This document shows, piece after piece, positions 17,437-25,755 of a DNA stretch of 64,000 nucleotides. The stretch spans positions 1 through 64,000 of IMG/VR virus record IMGVR_UViG_3300045740_000163; one strand, given 5' to 3'. Position 1 is the stretch's first letter; the number at the start of each line of letters is the position of its first letter. The DNA is from a virus. The position numbers were made by a program, and so were the translations under genes. The notes below the pieces were generated by a model. That model was given only the letters and a program-made list of their open reading frames with translations. It was not told the origin of the DNA and made no database searches.

Positions 17437-18152
17437 GCAAAAGCTCGTGTACCAGCAAGAGCTTGGTTAGCGCCGAACTGTTTAATGGCTAGCTGACCTT
17501 TGGTAGCTGCTTTTGTTCGGGCCAAGTCACCAAGCGTCCTCACTTTATCTAACTGAGCCGCATTTTCAAACTGCTGTGCACCCAAAGCAAGAAGTCCCTC
17601 GTTTTGAGCACGAGTTTGAGCGATCTTGTTAAGGGTTTCTGCTTGGTTCTTAGCGACGTCGCCACGGAGCTGCTCTTGGTAAGAACGAACTCCCATGTTC
17701 GTCAATCCAAGTTGATTGGCGAGTTGGTTTTGACCGGCTAAGGAAGCTGAACCAGCTTGAGCCAAGAGCGTGGGAGCACCAAGCTCTGTAGATAACTTAG
17801 CTTGTCCTAAGTTATACAGAGTATCAAGACCCTTACCGGAGCCGTACCCAGCTACAGAAGCTTGTAGTGTTGCGTCTTTCTGAGCTCGCTGAAGTGCTTC
17901 AGTGAGCATACTCAGCTGAGCAGAAGCTTTAGTCGTAGCTTCTTGGCCGATAGCTCCAGCTAAAGCGCCTTGAAGAAGACTTAAACCTTGATAAGCAGCG
18001 GTTAAAGGGTTGTTTTGCGCAGCCATCTGCGCTGCGAACTGAGTGTAAGCGTCGTTGGACTGACTGCCTCCACCGCCGCCGCCAAAAATAGTAGGAAGAA
18101 TACTCCCCCCGACACCTGCAGCTAAACCGCCGAGAATTGCTGGTAAGACCAT
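17433..18152 (-). CDS. Ala/Gln-rich virion protein with membrane-like N-terminus
   Basis: 239 residues. The N-terminus is a hydrophobic Gly-rich segment (LPAILGGLAAGVGGSILPTI) followed by a Gly run. The rest is a long Ala/Gln/Leu helix region suited to coiled coils. Together with 18155-18775 and 18781-19302 it forms a set of proteins combining a glycine-rich hydrophobic N-terminus with helices. That plan is typical of internal virion or DNA-ejection proteins of short-tailed phages. The role is inferred from composition. Confidence 0.65.
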   Translation of the reverse strand: MVLPAILGGLAAGVGGSILPTIFGGGGGGSQSNDAYTQFAAQMAAQNNPLTAAYQGLSLLQGALAGAIGQEATTKASAQLSMLTEALQRAQKDATLQASVAGYGSGKGLDTLYNLGQAKLSTELGAPTLLAQAGSASLAGQNQLANQLGLTNMGVRSYQEQLRGDVAKNQAETLNKIAQTRAQNEGLLALGAQQFENAAQLDKVRTLGDLARTKAATKGQLAIKQFGANQALAGTRAFA

Positions 18153-18154
18153 GA

Positions 18155-18775
18155 TTAGCTGATGGTGGAAGAGGGCATACCGAAACCAGATCGACCCTGA
18201 CCCGCAAGAGCAGCGCCGCCCTGAAGAACATTCGGGTTAGGCATACCAGCCGTATAAGCCAGCTGCATCATCCCCAAACCAAGCGTGGCGTCGCGGTTGA
18301 TTTGAGCCTCGGTGATGCCACGCCAAGCGCCGATAACGTCACCTTCGATTTTGCGACGTGTCAGCTCGCGGGTTTGCTCCATACCCGCAATTCGATTCAG
18401 CTCCTGAGAACGCTCCCAGTTTGCTTGATCAATTGCAGCACGCTCAGCATATAAGCGTGGATCTAAGTTAGCGAGAGCAATCTTTGCTTGAAGCTCGTTG
18501 GAGCCTTTAAGTTGCTCTAATAGAGCGGCAGCTTGAGCTTCCCCAGCACCCGACTGCAGACGAATCTGCTCTAAAGCAAACTTTGCTTTTTCACGCTCAA
18601 GTGCTAAATCACGCTGAAGTTGAGCATCCCTTGCAGCTTCTAAAGCTGCTCGTTGCGCAGCCTTTTCTTCAGGTGATTCACCAAAGAGTGCTTGAGCGCC
18701 GACGGTGCCAGCAGCTCCTAAGCCAAGGGTACCAAGACCTCTAAGCGCTGATAAAACTAAAGGATTTAAAGCCAT
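18155..18775 (-). CDS. Ala-rich helical virion protein (ejection-like)
   Basis: 206 residues: a hydrophobic N-terminus (LGTLGLGAAGTVGAQALFG), a long charged coiled-coil region rich in Ala, Glu, Arg, Gln (about 30-110), a helical middle and a Gly-rich C-terminus (GGAALAGQGRSGFG). It lies 2 bp from the next gene in a tightly packed set with 17433-18152. Similar composition and order suggest co-assembly inside the virion; no named family recognised. Confidence 0.65.
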   Translation of the reverse strand: MALNPLVLSALRGLGTLGLGAAGTVGAQALFGESPEEKAAQRAALEAARDAQLQRDLALEREKAKFALEQIRLQSGAGEAQAAALLEQLKGSNELQAKIALANLDPRLYAERAAIDQANWERSQELNRIAGMEQTRELTRRKIEGDVIGAWRGITEAQINRDATLGLGMMQLAYTAGMPNPNVLQGGAALAGQGRSGFGMPSSTIS

Positions 18776-18780
18776 CTCTA

Positions 18781-19302
18781 TTACATCCCCTGTGCGACAG
18801 TTTGAAGCGATGGATCAATATTAGGACGAGCTAAGTAACTTTGGAGAAACTGTTGAGCAACCCCAGAAGCAGCTTGAGCTCCCGTACCAGCAGCTTGAGC
18901 AATAGCAGGAATAGCTGCAACAGGAATTGCAACCTGAGCTTTAGCTAATTCACGAGCACCAGCTTCATCAGCTGAGATTCGAAGCTGTGCTTCACGCTCG
19001 TTAATAATATCTTGAGCGTTGAGCATAGGCAGCTCTTCGCCACCGGGGAGCATATTAAGCACCTGGCGACGCATATTCTCACCAGCAACAAACTTTTCGA
19101 TCTCCTTGACGTCTTGCAAGGTGATCATGTATTTGCTACCGGAGCTACCTTGAGGAGCCGGAGCTTCTAAACCACCGGTGGCGGCTTGAGCTAAACCCAT
19201 CCCTCCCGAAACAAGAAGGCTACCTAGCACTTCTTGAAGCAGACCTCCAGGGGTAAGGCCGCCCATCTTACCTACAGCAGCGGCAGGAATTTGCGGTGCC
19301 AT
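18781..19302 (-). CDS. Ala-rich virion protein
   Basis: 173 residues: hydrophobic Gly-rich N-terminal third (LGSLLVSGGMGLAQAATGG), a charged helix around 60-100, then an Ala-rich helical C-terminus (PVAAIPAIAQAAGTGAQAAS). Spacing to both neighbours is 3-5 bp. It is a member of the same compositional group as the two genes downstream. Probable internal virion component. Confidence 0.6.
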   Translation of the reverse strand: MAPQIPAAAVGKMGGLTPGGLLQEVLGSLLVSGGMGLAQAATGGLEAPAPQGSSGSKYMITLQDVKEIEKFVAGENMRRQVLNMLPGGEELPMLNAQDIINEREAQLRISADEAGARELAKAQVAIPVAAIPAIAQAAGTGAQAASGVAQQFLQSYLARPNIDPSLQTVAQGM

Positions 19303-19305
19303 TAA

Positions 19306-19545
19306 TCAATAACCCCCTGGATTGTCGTAACTAGTCCCACTAGGGGGCTTCTTAGTTAATTTTATAGGATCTTGCTGATTGTCGGTACTTACACCACGCT
19401 CGAGTTGCTCAGGCGAGGGATAAGCAGCAGTCTGAGGGAAATTACTTGCAATATATAGACGCATAAAAGTATTTGCGTCTAACGCAGGAGAGAGCTTACG
19501 AACATCCCTCTCTCTTAGCTGCTGCTGACGAGCGTTTAATTCCAT
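19306..19545 (-). CDS. Small virion-operon protein, unknown
   Basis: 79 residues, with a helical N-terminus (LNARQQQLRERDVRKLSPAL) and a disordered Pro/Ser/Gly C-terminus. It overlaps the upstream gene by one base, consistent with coupled translation. No recognised domain. Confidence 0.55.
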   Translation of the reverse strand: MELNARQQQLRERDVRKLSPALDANTFMRLYIASNFPQTAAYPSPEQLERGVSTDNQQDPIKLTKKPPSGTSYDNPGGY

Positions 19546-20042
19546 CAGCTCAACTGTTGATAAGCGCGAGAAGGTTCGATGCCGTTAGACGATGGAGCGT
19601 TTAAAACGCTGTAGTTAGAACCAAGATTCGGGGTGTCGTACTCAAGAGGACGCTGAGAAGAGAGACGATCTGACTCTTCATCTTCTTGCTCAGCAAGTTG
19701 CTCTAAGAGCATCATGATCAAATTAAATTCCTCAGGATCTAAGGATGCGATCAGCTCCATGAGGTAGGCATCCTCGTGGGGACGCTCAGGCTCCGTCCGA
19801 AGACGAGATGCCAACTGTGCTTTCTGCATCGGCATCGTGTTGTCCGGATACCCGTTCAACGAACGAGTAGCACCTGTGTAAAAACCGTCGCCTTCCATAC
19901 CCGGCATCGGGGGAAGACCGCGACCAAACTGTCGAACGATTTGAGCGGTAGCAGGTGCGGCGGCTGCCATCTCCGCAGCAGTCTGAGGAACGGGGAGTCC
20001 AAGCACCCGAGCTGCTAATTCGTAATCAGCTTTAGAAAACAC
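19545..20042 (-). CDS. Virion-operon protein, unknown
   Basis: 165 residues: an Ala-rich start, a Pro/Gly-rich loop (GRGLPPMPGMEGDGFYTG), an acidic helix (LIASLDPEEFNLIMMLLEQL, then Glu-rich) and a disordered end. It overlaps the 3' end of the upstream HTH gene by 11 bp. The acidic helix could be an interaction or assembly element. Function unknown. Confidence 0.55.
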   Translation of the reverse strand: MFSKADYELAARVLGLPVPQTAAEMAAAAPATAQIVRQFGRGLPPMPGMEGDGFYTGATRSLNGYPDNTMPMQKAQLASRLRTEPERPHEDAYLMELIASLDPEEFNLIMMLLEQLAEQEDEESDRLSSQRPLEYDTPNLGSNYSVLNAPSSNGIEPSRAYQQLS

Positions 20043-20304
20043 CGGACACTACCACAGCTTGTTCTTCTATCTTACCTTGTATCTTTAAAATATCGCCAGG
20101 AGCGCAACTAAGAGCCGTACAGAGCTTCTCTAAAACATCAGGTGATGGTATGTACGCAGGGTTTGTGTAGATCTTACGGGTTGTCGTTGGTGATAAGTCA
20201 GCTAGTTTGCTGAGGCCAAATGACGAGATATTTCTAGCGCTAAGCAAGGACTTTAAATTATTTACAAGACGTCCCCCGGCCGTATAAGAAGAATAAAAAG
20301 GCAT
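20032..20304 (-). CDS. XRE-family helix-turn-helix protein
   Basis: 90 residues matching the small Cro/C1 pattern: LKSLLSARNISSFGLSKLAD followed by LSPTTTRKIYTNPAYIPS and LEKLCTALSCAPGDIL. The turn and recognition helix lie at about residues 30-45, with the typical last helix ending in GDIL. It probably binds an operator and regulates phage genes. It stands at the head of a late cluster; its own promoter should lie in the 80-bp gap 20305-20384. Confidence 0.8.
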   Translation of the reverse strand: MPFYSSYTAGGRLVNNLKSLLSARNISSFGLSKLADLSPTTTRKIYTNPAYIPSPDVLEKLCTALSCAPGDILKIQGKIEEQAVVVSGVF

Positions 20305-20384
20305 CTTATGCGTTGAGTTTGTTCTACTCAGTTAGTTTAAGCCCTTCACCAATGTTCACTAAGTCCGTACTGGGATCCTCCCCA

Positions 20385-21152
20385 TCAGAAACCTAGGTGT
20401 TTGCGGCGAACAAACTCTAAATCGTACGTTGTAAAGTCAATAGGAAGCTCAGGGACATTGAAAGGTGTTTTATAGGTCTCACCGTCAACATGTGCCTGCC
20501 ACGCCTCGCTCCATTTCATATGGAGATACCTCTTGTTGAGCTCGTGTGCGACGTGAACGGCTGTCTGAAGTCGAGGCTCAGACCGCCAAGTCTGAGAACC
20601 GTCTGAGTAGTCTTTCTTCGTACCGTGGTAATACTCGTGATCCAGGCTTAAAACTCTCTTCAAGTCGTCATGGATAAAACGCATTCCATAATCCATGTCT
20701 TCGCAGTAGCCCGGATATAAGTTTTCATCAAACAAACCATACTTATTAACGACCCAATCTTTCAAAAGAAAGATATCCCAGCCGCCTGACCCGTGGATAA
20801 TCCCTGTTTCTTCGTCTTGAGCTTTTTCATTCATTTCTTGAAGAAAACCTGGCTCAAACATAATGTCGTGATTCGAGATTACCCAGTAAGGGGATCTCAT
20901 AAAACATTTAATGATTAAATTCCAAGCACCTGAACACCCAACGTTTGCTGGCATGTGCGTCACATGCACATTCTTTACGAACGGATTAGACAACTTGCGA
21001 ACATTTTCTACCGCGTCCGTAATCTGCCCTCTGCCGTTGTTATTAAATACGACGAAGTTATCGACTGGGTAGTCGATACTCATGAACAGTCTGTGCAGCC
21101 AGTAAGGGTTATTGACGATAGCTGTACCTAAAACCGGGATCGACTCGCGCAT
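20385..21152 (-). CDS. GT2-like glycosyltransferase
   Basis: 255 residues with the GT-A pattern: N-terminal LGTAIVNNPYWLHRLFMSID, strand NFVVFNNNGRG, then PANVGCSGAWNLIIK. The acidic motif SNHDIMFEPG (about 93-102) is at the DxD position, and PGYCEDMDYGMR (about 144-155) is the ED catalytic-base region of GT2 enzymes. It is probably inverting. It is one of several sugar-handling genes in the late region. Confidence 0.8.
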   Translation of the reverse strand: MRESIPVLGTAIVNNPYWLHRLFMSIDYPVDNFVVFNNNGRGQITDAVENVRKLSNPFVKNVHVTHMPANVGCSGAWNLIIKCFMRSPYWVISNHDIMFEPGFLQEMNEKAQDEETGIIHGSGGWDIFLLKDWVVNKYGLFDENLYPGYCEDMDYGMRFIHDDLKRVLSLDHEYYHGTKKDYSDGSQTWRSEPRLQTAVHVAHELNKRYLHMKWSEAWQAHVDGETYKTPFNVPELPIDFTTYDLEFVRRKHLGF

Positions 21153-21164
21153 ACGACTGATAAC

Positions 21165-21614
21165 TTATGTCAGCATGTTATCAGAAACTATCGCTTGGAA
21201 CAGGTTGCAGCCACGGGCATCCTCCGTCTCTGCCTCCGGTATATCAAACGAACAACCATAAGGAGTCAGGTGAGCACAATCACAGCAAGGTATGCCATCA
21301 GGCACAGACACAGCAACAGGCTCAGGAGTGGCTTCTCTTAGTGGAGGATTTACATCCCCAAATATCTGTTGTAACTGGGAAAACTTGGAACGCAGAGAAC
21401 GAAGCTCTTCGTACACACTTGAATCTACTTCGTATGTAGTGTATTTGTAATCACACGATAAACACACATATCTTCTTCGAACACCCTCGAAAACCTTCCG
21501 ACTCTCTTTTACCTTGGACTTTTGTTCGCCGCAGGCAGGACATTCTTTTAATTGTTGAACACTAAGGAGTCCAGAGATCTGTTCGGGTGTGTGCTTTTTC
21601 TTTTGAGGAGCCAT
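21165..21614 (-). CDS. NrdR-like zinc-ribbon protein
   Basis: 149 residues from the ATG at 21614; the longer frame would run into the tRNA gene. Residues ~22-63 mirror the NrdR zinc ribbon: CPACGEQKSKVKESRK, then RRRYVCLSCDYKYTTYE, keeping the four cysteines and the R-R-R and T-T-Y-E elements. The ATP-cone of NrdR is missing. Instead there is a coiled region and a second Cys cluster (CCDCAHLTPYGCSFD). NrdR represses ribonucleotide reductase genes. This one may bind DNA similarly, but lacks the nucleotide sensor. Confidence 0.65.
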   Translation of the reverse strand: MAPQKKKHTPEQISGLLSVQQLKECPACGEQKSKVKESRKVFEGVRRRYVCLSCDYKYTTYEVDSSVYEELRSLRSKFSQLQQIFGDVNPPLREATPEPVAVSVPDGIPCCDCAHLTPYGCSFDIPEAETEDARGCNLFQAIVSDNMLT

Positions 21615-21628
21615 AAAAGATTTGATAA

Positions 21629-21710
21629 TGCTGCAGGTGGGACTCGAACCCACATGAGATAAACTCAACGCATTTTAAGTGCGCAGCGTATACCATTCCG
21701 CCACTGCAGC
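21629..21710 (-). tRNA. tRNA-Leu (anticodon TAA)
   Basis: The acceptor stem GCTGCAG/CTGCAGC, an anticodon stem GCGCA/TGCGT around the loop CTTAAAA, a long variable arm (TTGAGTTTATCTCA) and a TTCGAGT T-loop fold as a class II tRNA. UUA-reading tRNA-Leu is commonly carried by phages. It lies between the NrdR-like gene and an acidic protein gene on the same strand. Confidence 0.9.
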
Positions 21711-21733
21711 GGCATGAGGACTATAGCGATTAA

Positions 21734-21949
21734 TCAGGCGTCCTGGTCCTTTGTTTCGGATTTTTTCCAGGTTTCGTCGCCAGGCAACGGTTCTGTGCCG
21801 TACTCAAACGTGTCGTAGTCCTCGTCGTTACGGGGATCTTCTACAAACACGTAGTGCGTGGTCTCAGACTCAATAAACTCTTGTAAGTTAGACAGAGCCT
21901 GAGAGAGGAGGCTCTCCTCCTCAGGTGTCAGTTTTTCAGGCGTCGACAT
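21734..21949 (-). CDS. Small acidic protein
   Basis: 71 residues, highly acidic, with helical N-terminal half (LTPEEESLLSQALSNLQEFI) and a disordered Asp/Glu-rich remainder. It is transcribed toward the tRNA-Leu and follows the membrane protein gene by 2 bp. Function unknown; a DNA-mimic or small inhibitor role is conceivable from charge alone. Confidence 0.55.
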   Translation of the reverse strand: MSTPEKLTPEEESLLSQALSNLQEFIESETTHYVFVEDPRNDEDYDTFEYGTEPLPGDETWKKSETKDQDA

Positions 21950-21951
21950 GA

Positions 21952-22233
21952 TCAGCGGTAGATAGGGACGTAAGCATTAGCGATCCGGTGACACTGCCAG
22001 TCGTCGTACTTGCCGTACTTACTGAGCTGTGCCTGCATACACGTTGTCTTGATAGCGGTGTACTCGCGCCGACGCTCTCTCTGTATCTTACTTTTCTCAA
22101 GGAACCCAGGAATGCAGGCGACAAATAAAATAGTGAAAAAGATCAGCACAAAGTAAGTTGGTCCTTTCCAAGCGATGGCTGCCTGAACGGCGTGCCTAGA
22201 GTCGATGTTGATGTTGGTTGTCATGTGAGTCAC
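21952..22233 (-). CDS. Single-pass membrane protein
   Basis: 93 residues. One hydrophobic segment (YFVLIFFTILFVACIPGF, about 27-44) is followed by a strongly basic stretch (KSKIQRERRRE) and a Cys-containing tail. The basic side suggests the C-terminus is cytoplasmic. A start at residue 5 is equally possible. Function unknown. Confidence 0.55.
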   Translation of the reverse strand: MTHMTTNINIDSRHAVQAAIAWKGPTYFVLIFFTILFVACIPGFLEKSKIQRERRREYTAIKTTCMQAQLSKYGKYDDWQCHRIANAYVPIYR

Positions 22234-22316
22234 CTAGTGACACGACAAGCATACACGTCAGACTGGGGCCTGTCAAGAAAATCCTGCTACGATACTGACA
22301 CATCAAAGTTCTGCCC

Positions 22317-23030
22317 ATGACCACGACAAGCAAGCCGAGCTTCAAGGAGCTGATGGCTCAGCTGGGCGAGGAAACCGCAGCAGTCGCCCCCGTGGTCCAG
22401 ATCCAAGGTAAAAAGAAACTAGACGACCGGTATAACTTCAACCAAAGCTGGTACGACGCCCTTTTAAACACCGATATGGTGTTGTGCACCCGCGACGAAG
22501 CGGCAGAACTGCGCCTAAACCCCGCTGAAAAGCGTCAAATCGTCGAAATCGGTGTTTACGAAGGTGCTTCTAGCTGTTTTTGGTCCGATTTTTACCTCTC
22601 ACACCCCGAATCCCGCTTAACTTCGATCGATCCGTTCACCGGAAGCTCTGAGCACCACGAAAAACCGGAAAATTACCCAGAACTACCCAATATCGAGTTG
22701 ATTGCCCGTGGAAATATCGCCAAATCCGACAACGCAGCGAAAATCGAGATCATCAAAGGCTGCAGCTGGGACGTTTTTCCGGAACTGAACCGCCGAAATC
22801 AGGGCGAACCTTGGATCGACCTGCTTTATATCGACGGAGCTCACGATCCGACCTCTGTTGCAAGGGACACCACGCTGTTTGTCCCCATGGTTAAGAGTGG
22901 GGGCGTCGTTATTTTTGATGACTACGGCCATCCCGATGTTCAGCGCGGTGTCGATATGGCGCTCAACGCTTTCGCCTCGATGAAGCTGGCTGTGTTTACA
23001 GGCTGGCAACTCGTAACCAAGGTCGCATGA
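22317..23030 (+). CDS. SAM-dependent methyltransferase (class I, Methyltransf_24-like)
   Basis: 237 residues. The Rossmann methyltransferase motifs are visible: VEIGVYEGASS (about 77-87) as the SAM-binding loop, TSIDPF (about 103-108) as the acidic strand end, IDLLYIDGAHDP (about 178-189) and GGVVIFDDYG (about 207-216). This is the pattern of small-molecule or sugar O-methyltransferases seen next to glycosyltransferases. It overlaps the next gene by 4 bp (ATGA). Probable target is a glycan made by the neighbouring sugar genes. Confidence 0.8.
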   Translation: MTTTSKPSFKELMAQLGEETAAVAPVVQIQGKKKLDDRYNFNQSWYDALLNTDMVLCTRDEAAELRLNPAEKRQIVEIGVYEGASSCFWSDFYLSHPESRLTSIDPFTGSSEHHEKPENYPELPNIELIARGNIAKSDNAAKIEIIKGCSWDVFPELNRRNQGEPWIDLLYIDGAHDPTSVARDTTLFVPMVKSGGVVIFDDYGHPDVQRGVDMALNAFASMKLAVFTGWQLVTKVA

Positions 23031-23242
23031 GTTCTGAAGACATCTGCCGCAACTGCCGGTACTTCCAGTTAACGCACGATGCGGAAGTCAACGGGACAGG
23101 ACAATGCCGCCGGTTTTCTCCTGTTCCCGTCTATATTCAATCTGCGCTGCTGCCACGGGCTCAATGGCCTCAGGTCAACGCAGACAAGGATTGGTGTGGA
23201 CAGTTCAAACCCCTTAAATCAAATCTCAAACGAGACACATGA
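23027..23242 (+). CDS. Small cysteine-rich protein
   Basis: 71 residues with CRNCRYF near the start and single Cys at about 27 and 62 (GQCRRFSP, DWCGQF), forming a C-x2-C ... C ... C set as in small metal-binding proteins. It is coupled by an ATGA overlap to the methyltransferase gene. Function unknown. Confidence 0.6.
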   Translation: MSSEDICRNCRYFQLTHDAEVNGTGQCRRFSPVPVYIQSALLPRAQWPQVNADKDWCGQFKPLKSNLKRDT

Positions 23243-23318
23243 GATTGGCGCTTAAGGGGTTTCGGCCCGCGCCCCACACCTTTCCCCACCAGTAGCTGAG
23301 CACGTACGCAGTTTTTTC

Positions 23319-23564
23319 TTACACCCGCTGCCCTTCGTCTTCTACAGCTTGCTCCTTGGCCGCTTTTTTAGCATCCCAATCCGCTGGCTTTGTCCTTCGC
23401 GTCAACTGAGCTTTCCTCTCATCCACCAGGTGCCAGCTACTGACAAAACTCTGTTCTCCCCACGCTGCCTTAACCAAGATCCCGTAATCATCAACCCCAA
23501 TAACTTCGAAATCAGCCTCATCAAATAACACACAAGTCATATACTTTACTAACTCCCTGGGCAA
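23319..23564 (-). CDS. Small protein with SH3-like beta start
   Basis: 81 residues: a beta-rich first half (MTCVLFDEADFEVIGVDDYG, then VKAAW) and a charged helical tail rich in Lys, Ala, Glu. It is flanked by plus-strand genes on both sides, so it is transcribed alone. Function unknown. Confidence 0.5.
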   Translation of the reverse strand: MPRELVKYMTCVLFDEADFEVIGVDDYGILVKAAWGEQSFVSSWHLVDERKAQLTRRTKPADWDAKKAAKEQAVEDEGQRV

Positions 23565-23612
23565 ACATAAATGCTAAAGTGATAATACACCCTTAAAACT
23601 AAAGGGACTGAA

Positions 23613-24455
23613 GTGGCCAACGGAATTCAATACTTACCGACATATCGCTCTGGCTTCACTGGTCCTAGCGAACGGATTGGCGGCTCATCCCCGTATCACA
23701 TCGACCTTAAAGTCTTACAAACCCTTCCGCTGCAAGAACGAGTCCGCGCGATGGATTCGCTTGCTAACCAATACAGCTCAATTGGACGCGAAATTGAATT
23801 CTCCAACCAAGCTGTTTCTGGTCGTCGATGGAACCCAACAGCGCCCCTAGAAGAAAAAGTTAACTTACTCGAAGCTGCTGCCAAGGCCCACGCTCCGCGT
23901 AGCGGTTGGGATTCGTACGATTTTTACGTTCCCTTTAAAGGCAAATCCCGTTTTGACCCCGGCGCAGTCGAAGGTGCCTCAATTTATATTCCTGGTGTTC
24001 CTGGCGGCAAAATCACCCGTGGCTCAGGTGGTGGTTATGGGTTCTTCAGTGAAGCTGTAGACCCCGCCGGCCGTGTTGTGTTCCGTGTTGGCCACGGTGA
24101 CATCAACCGCCCCGAAACCGAAACTGAACTTGCTGTCGCAGAACAAGCTGCACAACAAAACCAGACAGCACAAAAACAAGATAAATCTGCTGAAGATCTG
24201 CTCAACGAAGCAATCGCAGCAGCTCTGAAGCCCGCACCGCCTGAATTCAAATCAAGCTATGCGGGCCCTAGCGAAGAAGAATTCCGCCGTCGTCGCAACC
24301 AACTTGAGAGCACCATGCTCGAACTGATGCTCGATCAAGCATCGCGCCAACAAGAACAACCCGCCACGCCTCAGCTCGGCCAAAACACAAGCGGTGCTCA
24401 AGCGGCAGCTATGGGACTTCGCAGCTTTGGGCAGATTCCAAAGTCAACGATTTAA
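23613..24455 (+). CDS. Virion-like protein with a possible M23-like fold segment
   Basis: 280 residues from a GTG start. Residues ~105-175 read YDFYVPFKGKSRFDPG, GGKITRGSGGGYGFFSEAV, then VVFRVGHGDI. This resembles the LytM/M23 beta-core (GYG...V...G...GH.D) seen in phage lysis or tail peptidases, but the complete zinc ligand set is not evident. The C-terminal half is Gln/Glu/Ala-rich coil. A GATAAT element (23581-23586) could be its -10. It may be a degenerate peptidoglycan-interacting protein; uncertain. Confidence 0.55.
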   Translation: MANGIQYLPTYRSGFTGPSERIGGSSPYHIDLKVLQTLPLQERVRAMDSLANQYSSIGREIEFSNQAVSGRRWNPTAPLEEKVNLLEAAAKAHAPRSGWDSYDFYVPFKGKSRFDPGAVEGASIYIPGVPGGKITRGSGGGYGFFSEAVDPAGRVVFRVGHGDINRPETETELAVAEQAAQQNQTAQKQDKSAEDLLNEAIAAALKPAPPEFKSSYAGPSEEEFRRRRNQLESTMLELMLDQASRQQEQPATPQLGQNTSGAQAAAMGLRSFGQIPKSTI

Positions 24456-24472
24456 GTCCGCTAAACCTCAAC

Positions 24473-24688
24473 TTACTCAGCCGCTTCGTAGCCCTCACCG
24501 GGAAACAGCGCGTGCAGGACGGACTCTACCTCAGATGCGGCTTTACGGCGACGATCAAGCTCCGCACATAATGCTTTTTTAATATTAGGAATAAATTTAT
24601 CAGCCATATCTTCATCAAAGTGTTCTAAAACACTTTCTTCTAACCTACTGTACACATTCTGCTCGTACGTTTCAGTTACGAACGACAT
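24473..24688 (-). CDS. Small acidic helical protein
   Basis: 71 residues from ATG at 24688 (SFVTETYEQNVYSRLEE...), all helical with acidic N-terminal half and a basic helix (KKALCAELDRRRKAAS). It overlaps the membrane protein gene upstream by 17 bp and is convergent with the 23613-24455 gene. Function unknown. Confidence 0.55.
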   Translation of the reverse strand: MSFVTETYEQNVYSRLEESVLEHFDEDMADKFIPNIKKALCAELDRRRKAASEVESVLHALFPGEGYEAAE

Positions 24689-24875
24689 CGTTCCAATGAC
24701 GGATGACACCCGCAACAATAAGGCAGTTCGTCACCAGATAGCTCACAAATATGAAAGTCCTGATCCAAGCCACACGGTCTGAGACCTTCGAGCACTCGTC
24801 AGCCTTAGGCCCCAGCGCACTCGCCCAAATCTTAAACGCCTTCTGCCTACGGCGCATAAATCGATCAAGTCTCAA
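24672..24875 (-). CDS. Small single-pass membrane protein
   Basis: 67 residues: a basic amphipathic N-terminus (MRLDRFMRRRQKAFKIWASA), then one transmembrane segment (FIFVSYLVTNCLIVAGVI, about 42-59). It overlaps the next gene. The short basic-plus-TM plan could be a holin accessory or membrane peptide; no family recognised. Confidence 0.45.
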   Translation of the reverse strand: MRLDRFMRRRQKAFKIWASALGPKADECSKVSDRVAWIRTFIFVSYLVTNCLIVAGVIRHWNDVVRN

Positions 24876-24896
24876 CTAAGTCTATCGACCTTAAAA

Positions 24897-25082
24897 TTAT
24901 CGAATATCCAGCTCGCCATCTTCGTCCCAAGTCATGCTGTGCATAAGTTGGTAGTTAGGTTCTTTCATGTGCCGTGTGGCTACAGGTGTCCCAGCACGGT
25001 TTGTATGAGCTCTAGGAGACAAAGCCAACAGCTTGCCAAATTGCGTCGTGATTCGATCAAACGCTTTACAGGGATCCCCCAC
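24897..25082 (-). CDS. Short hypothetical protein
   Basis: 61 residues from a GTG start (GDPCKAFDRITTQFG...), with no recognisable domain. It is collinear with its neighbours and fills an otherwise empty gap, which is the main support. Coding status uncertain. Confidence 0.35.
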   Translation of the reverse strand: MGDPCKAFDRITTQFGKLLALSPRAHTNRAGTPVATRHMKEPNYQLMHSMTWDEDGELDIR

Positions 25083-25157
25083 AGCTTCCTTGCGTGTCCT
25101 TTACTCTAGTAAGCCTTGCGCCGCAGGGGATCTCAGCTTTGTAAAAACATTACGTAT

Positions 25158-25646
25158 TTACACACCACCCAAGGGGTAGCCCTGCTTCCTGAGGTTCCTG
25201 CGAGCGCGATCAATCTTGCCGCTTTCTCGAAGCTGCTGAATAAAGTCAGCCAACTGAGCAAAAGACTCAGGAGACTCAGGACCGCCTACATCAACGTCAG
25301 CAGGGGCGACTCCTTTAAAAGGAACATAGCCAGCAACTAGTCCACGATCAAGCATAAACAGATCTAAAAATGTTTTAGCTGCACGATCTGCGTCTTCGAT
25401 TTTCCTTATAAAGTCAGGGCCGAGAGAATCTACGGAAGCAGTACGAGGGATTTCACTAATTCCATAATCTGTAGGGGTATCGGCAATAATCCCACCACCG
25501 CTACCGGGACCACGTCGACGAGCCCTATCAAGGAGATCAATCTCCATGGTGTACTTATCTTCAGGGCGAAAAACTAGATCTCTAGTACTGTAAGAATCTT
25601 CGCCAGGCCGAAAAACAAGGTCCCTCAACATGCTGCTCTTCGGCAA
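25158..25646 (-). CDS. Virion-like protein with an internal RDLVFRP repeat
   Basis: 162 residues. The N-terminus contains RDLVFRPGED and RDLVFRPEDK in tandem (about 8-33), then a Gly-rich linker, and a helical C-terminal half (FAQLADFIQQLRESGK) ending in basic residues. Part of the minus-strand run of low-complexity late genes. The repeat resembles short capsid- or partner-binding peptides, by analogy only. Confidence 0.55.
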   Translation of the reverse strand: MPKSSMLRDLVFRPGEDSYSTRDLVFRPEDKYTMEIDLLDRARRRGPGSGGGIIADTPTDYGISEIPRTASVDSLGPDFIRKIEDADRAAKTFLDLFMLDRGLVAGYVPFKGVAPADVDVGGPESPESFAQLADFIQQLRESGKIDRARRNLRKQGYPLGGV

Positions 25647-25755
25647 TAAACCTCAATCTATTTTAGAGCCTCCTAAAGGAGTTAAACGCTCCATAGTAGT
25701 TATTTTGCTGCTGTGGGCCGTAGGCTTTGTGATTATGTACTTAGACAATATCTGC

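Noticed and set aside
21615-21668. Upstream extension of the NrdR-like gene
   Set aside because: It would translate the 3' half of the tRNA-Leu gene.
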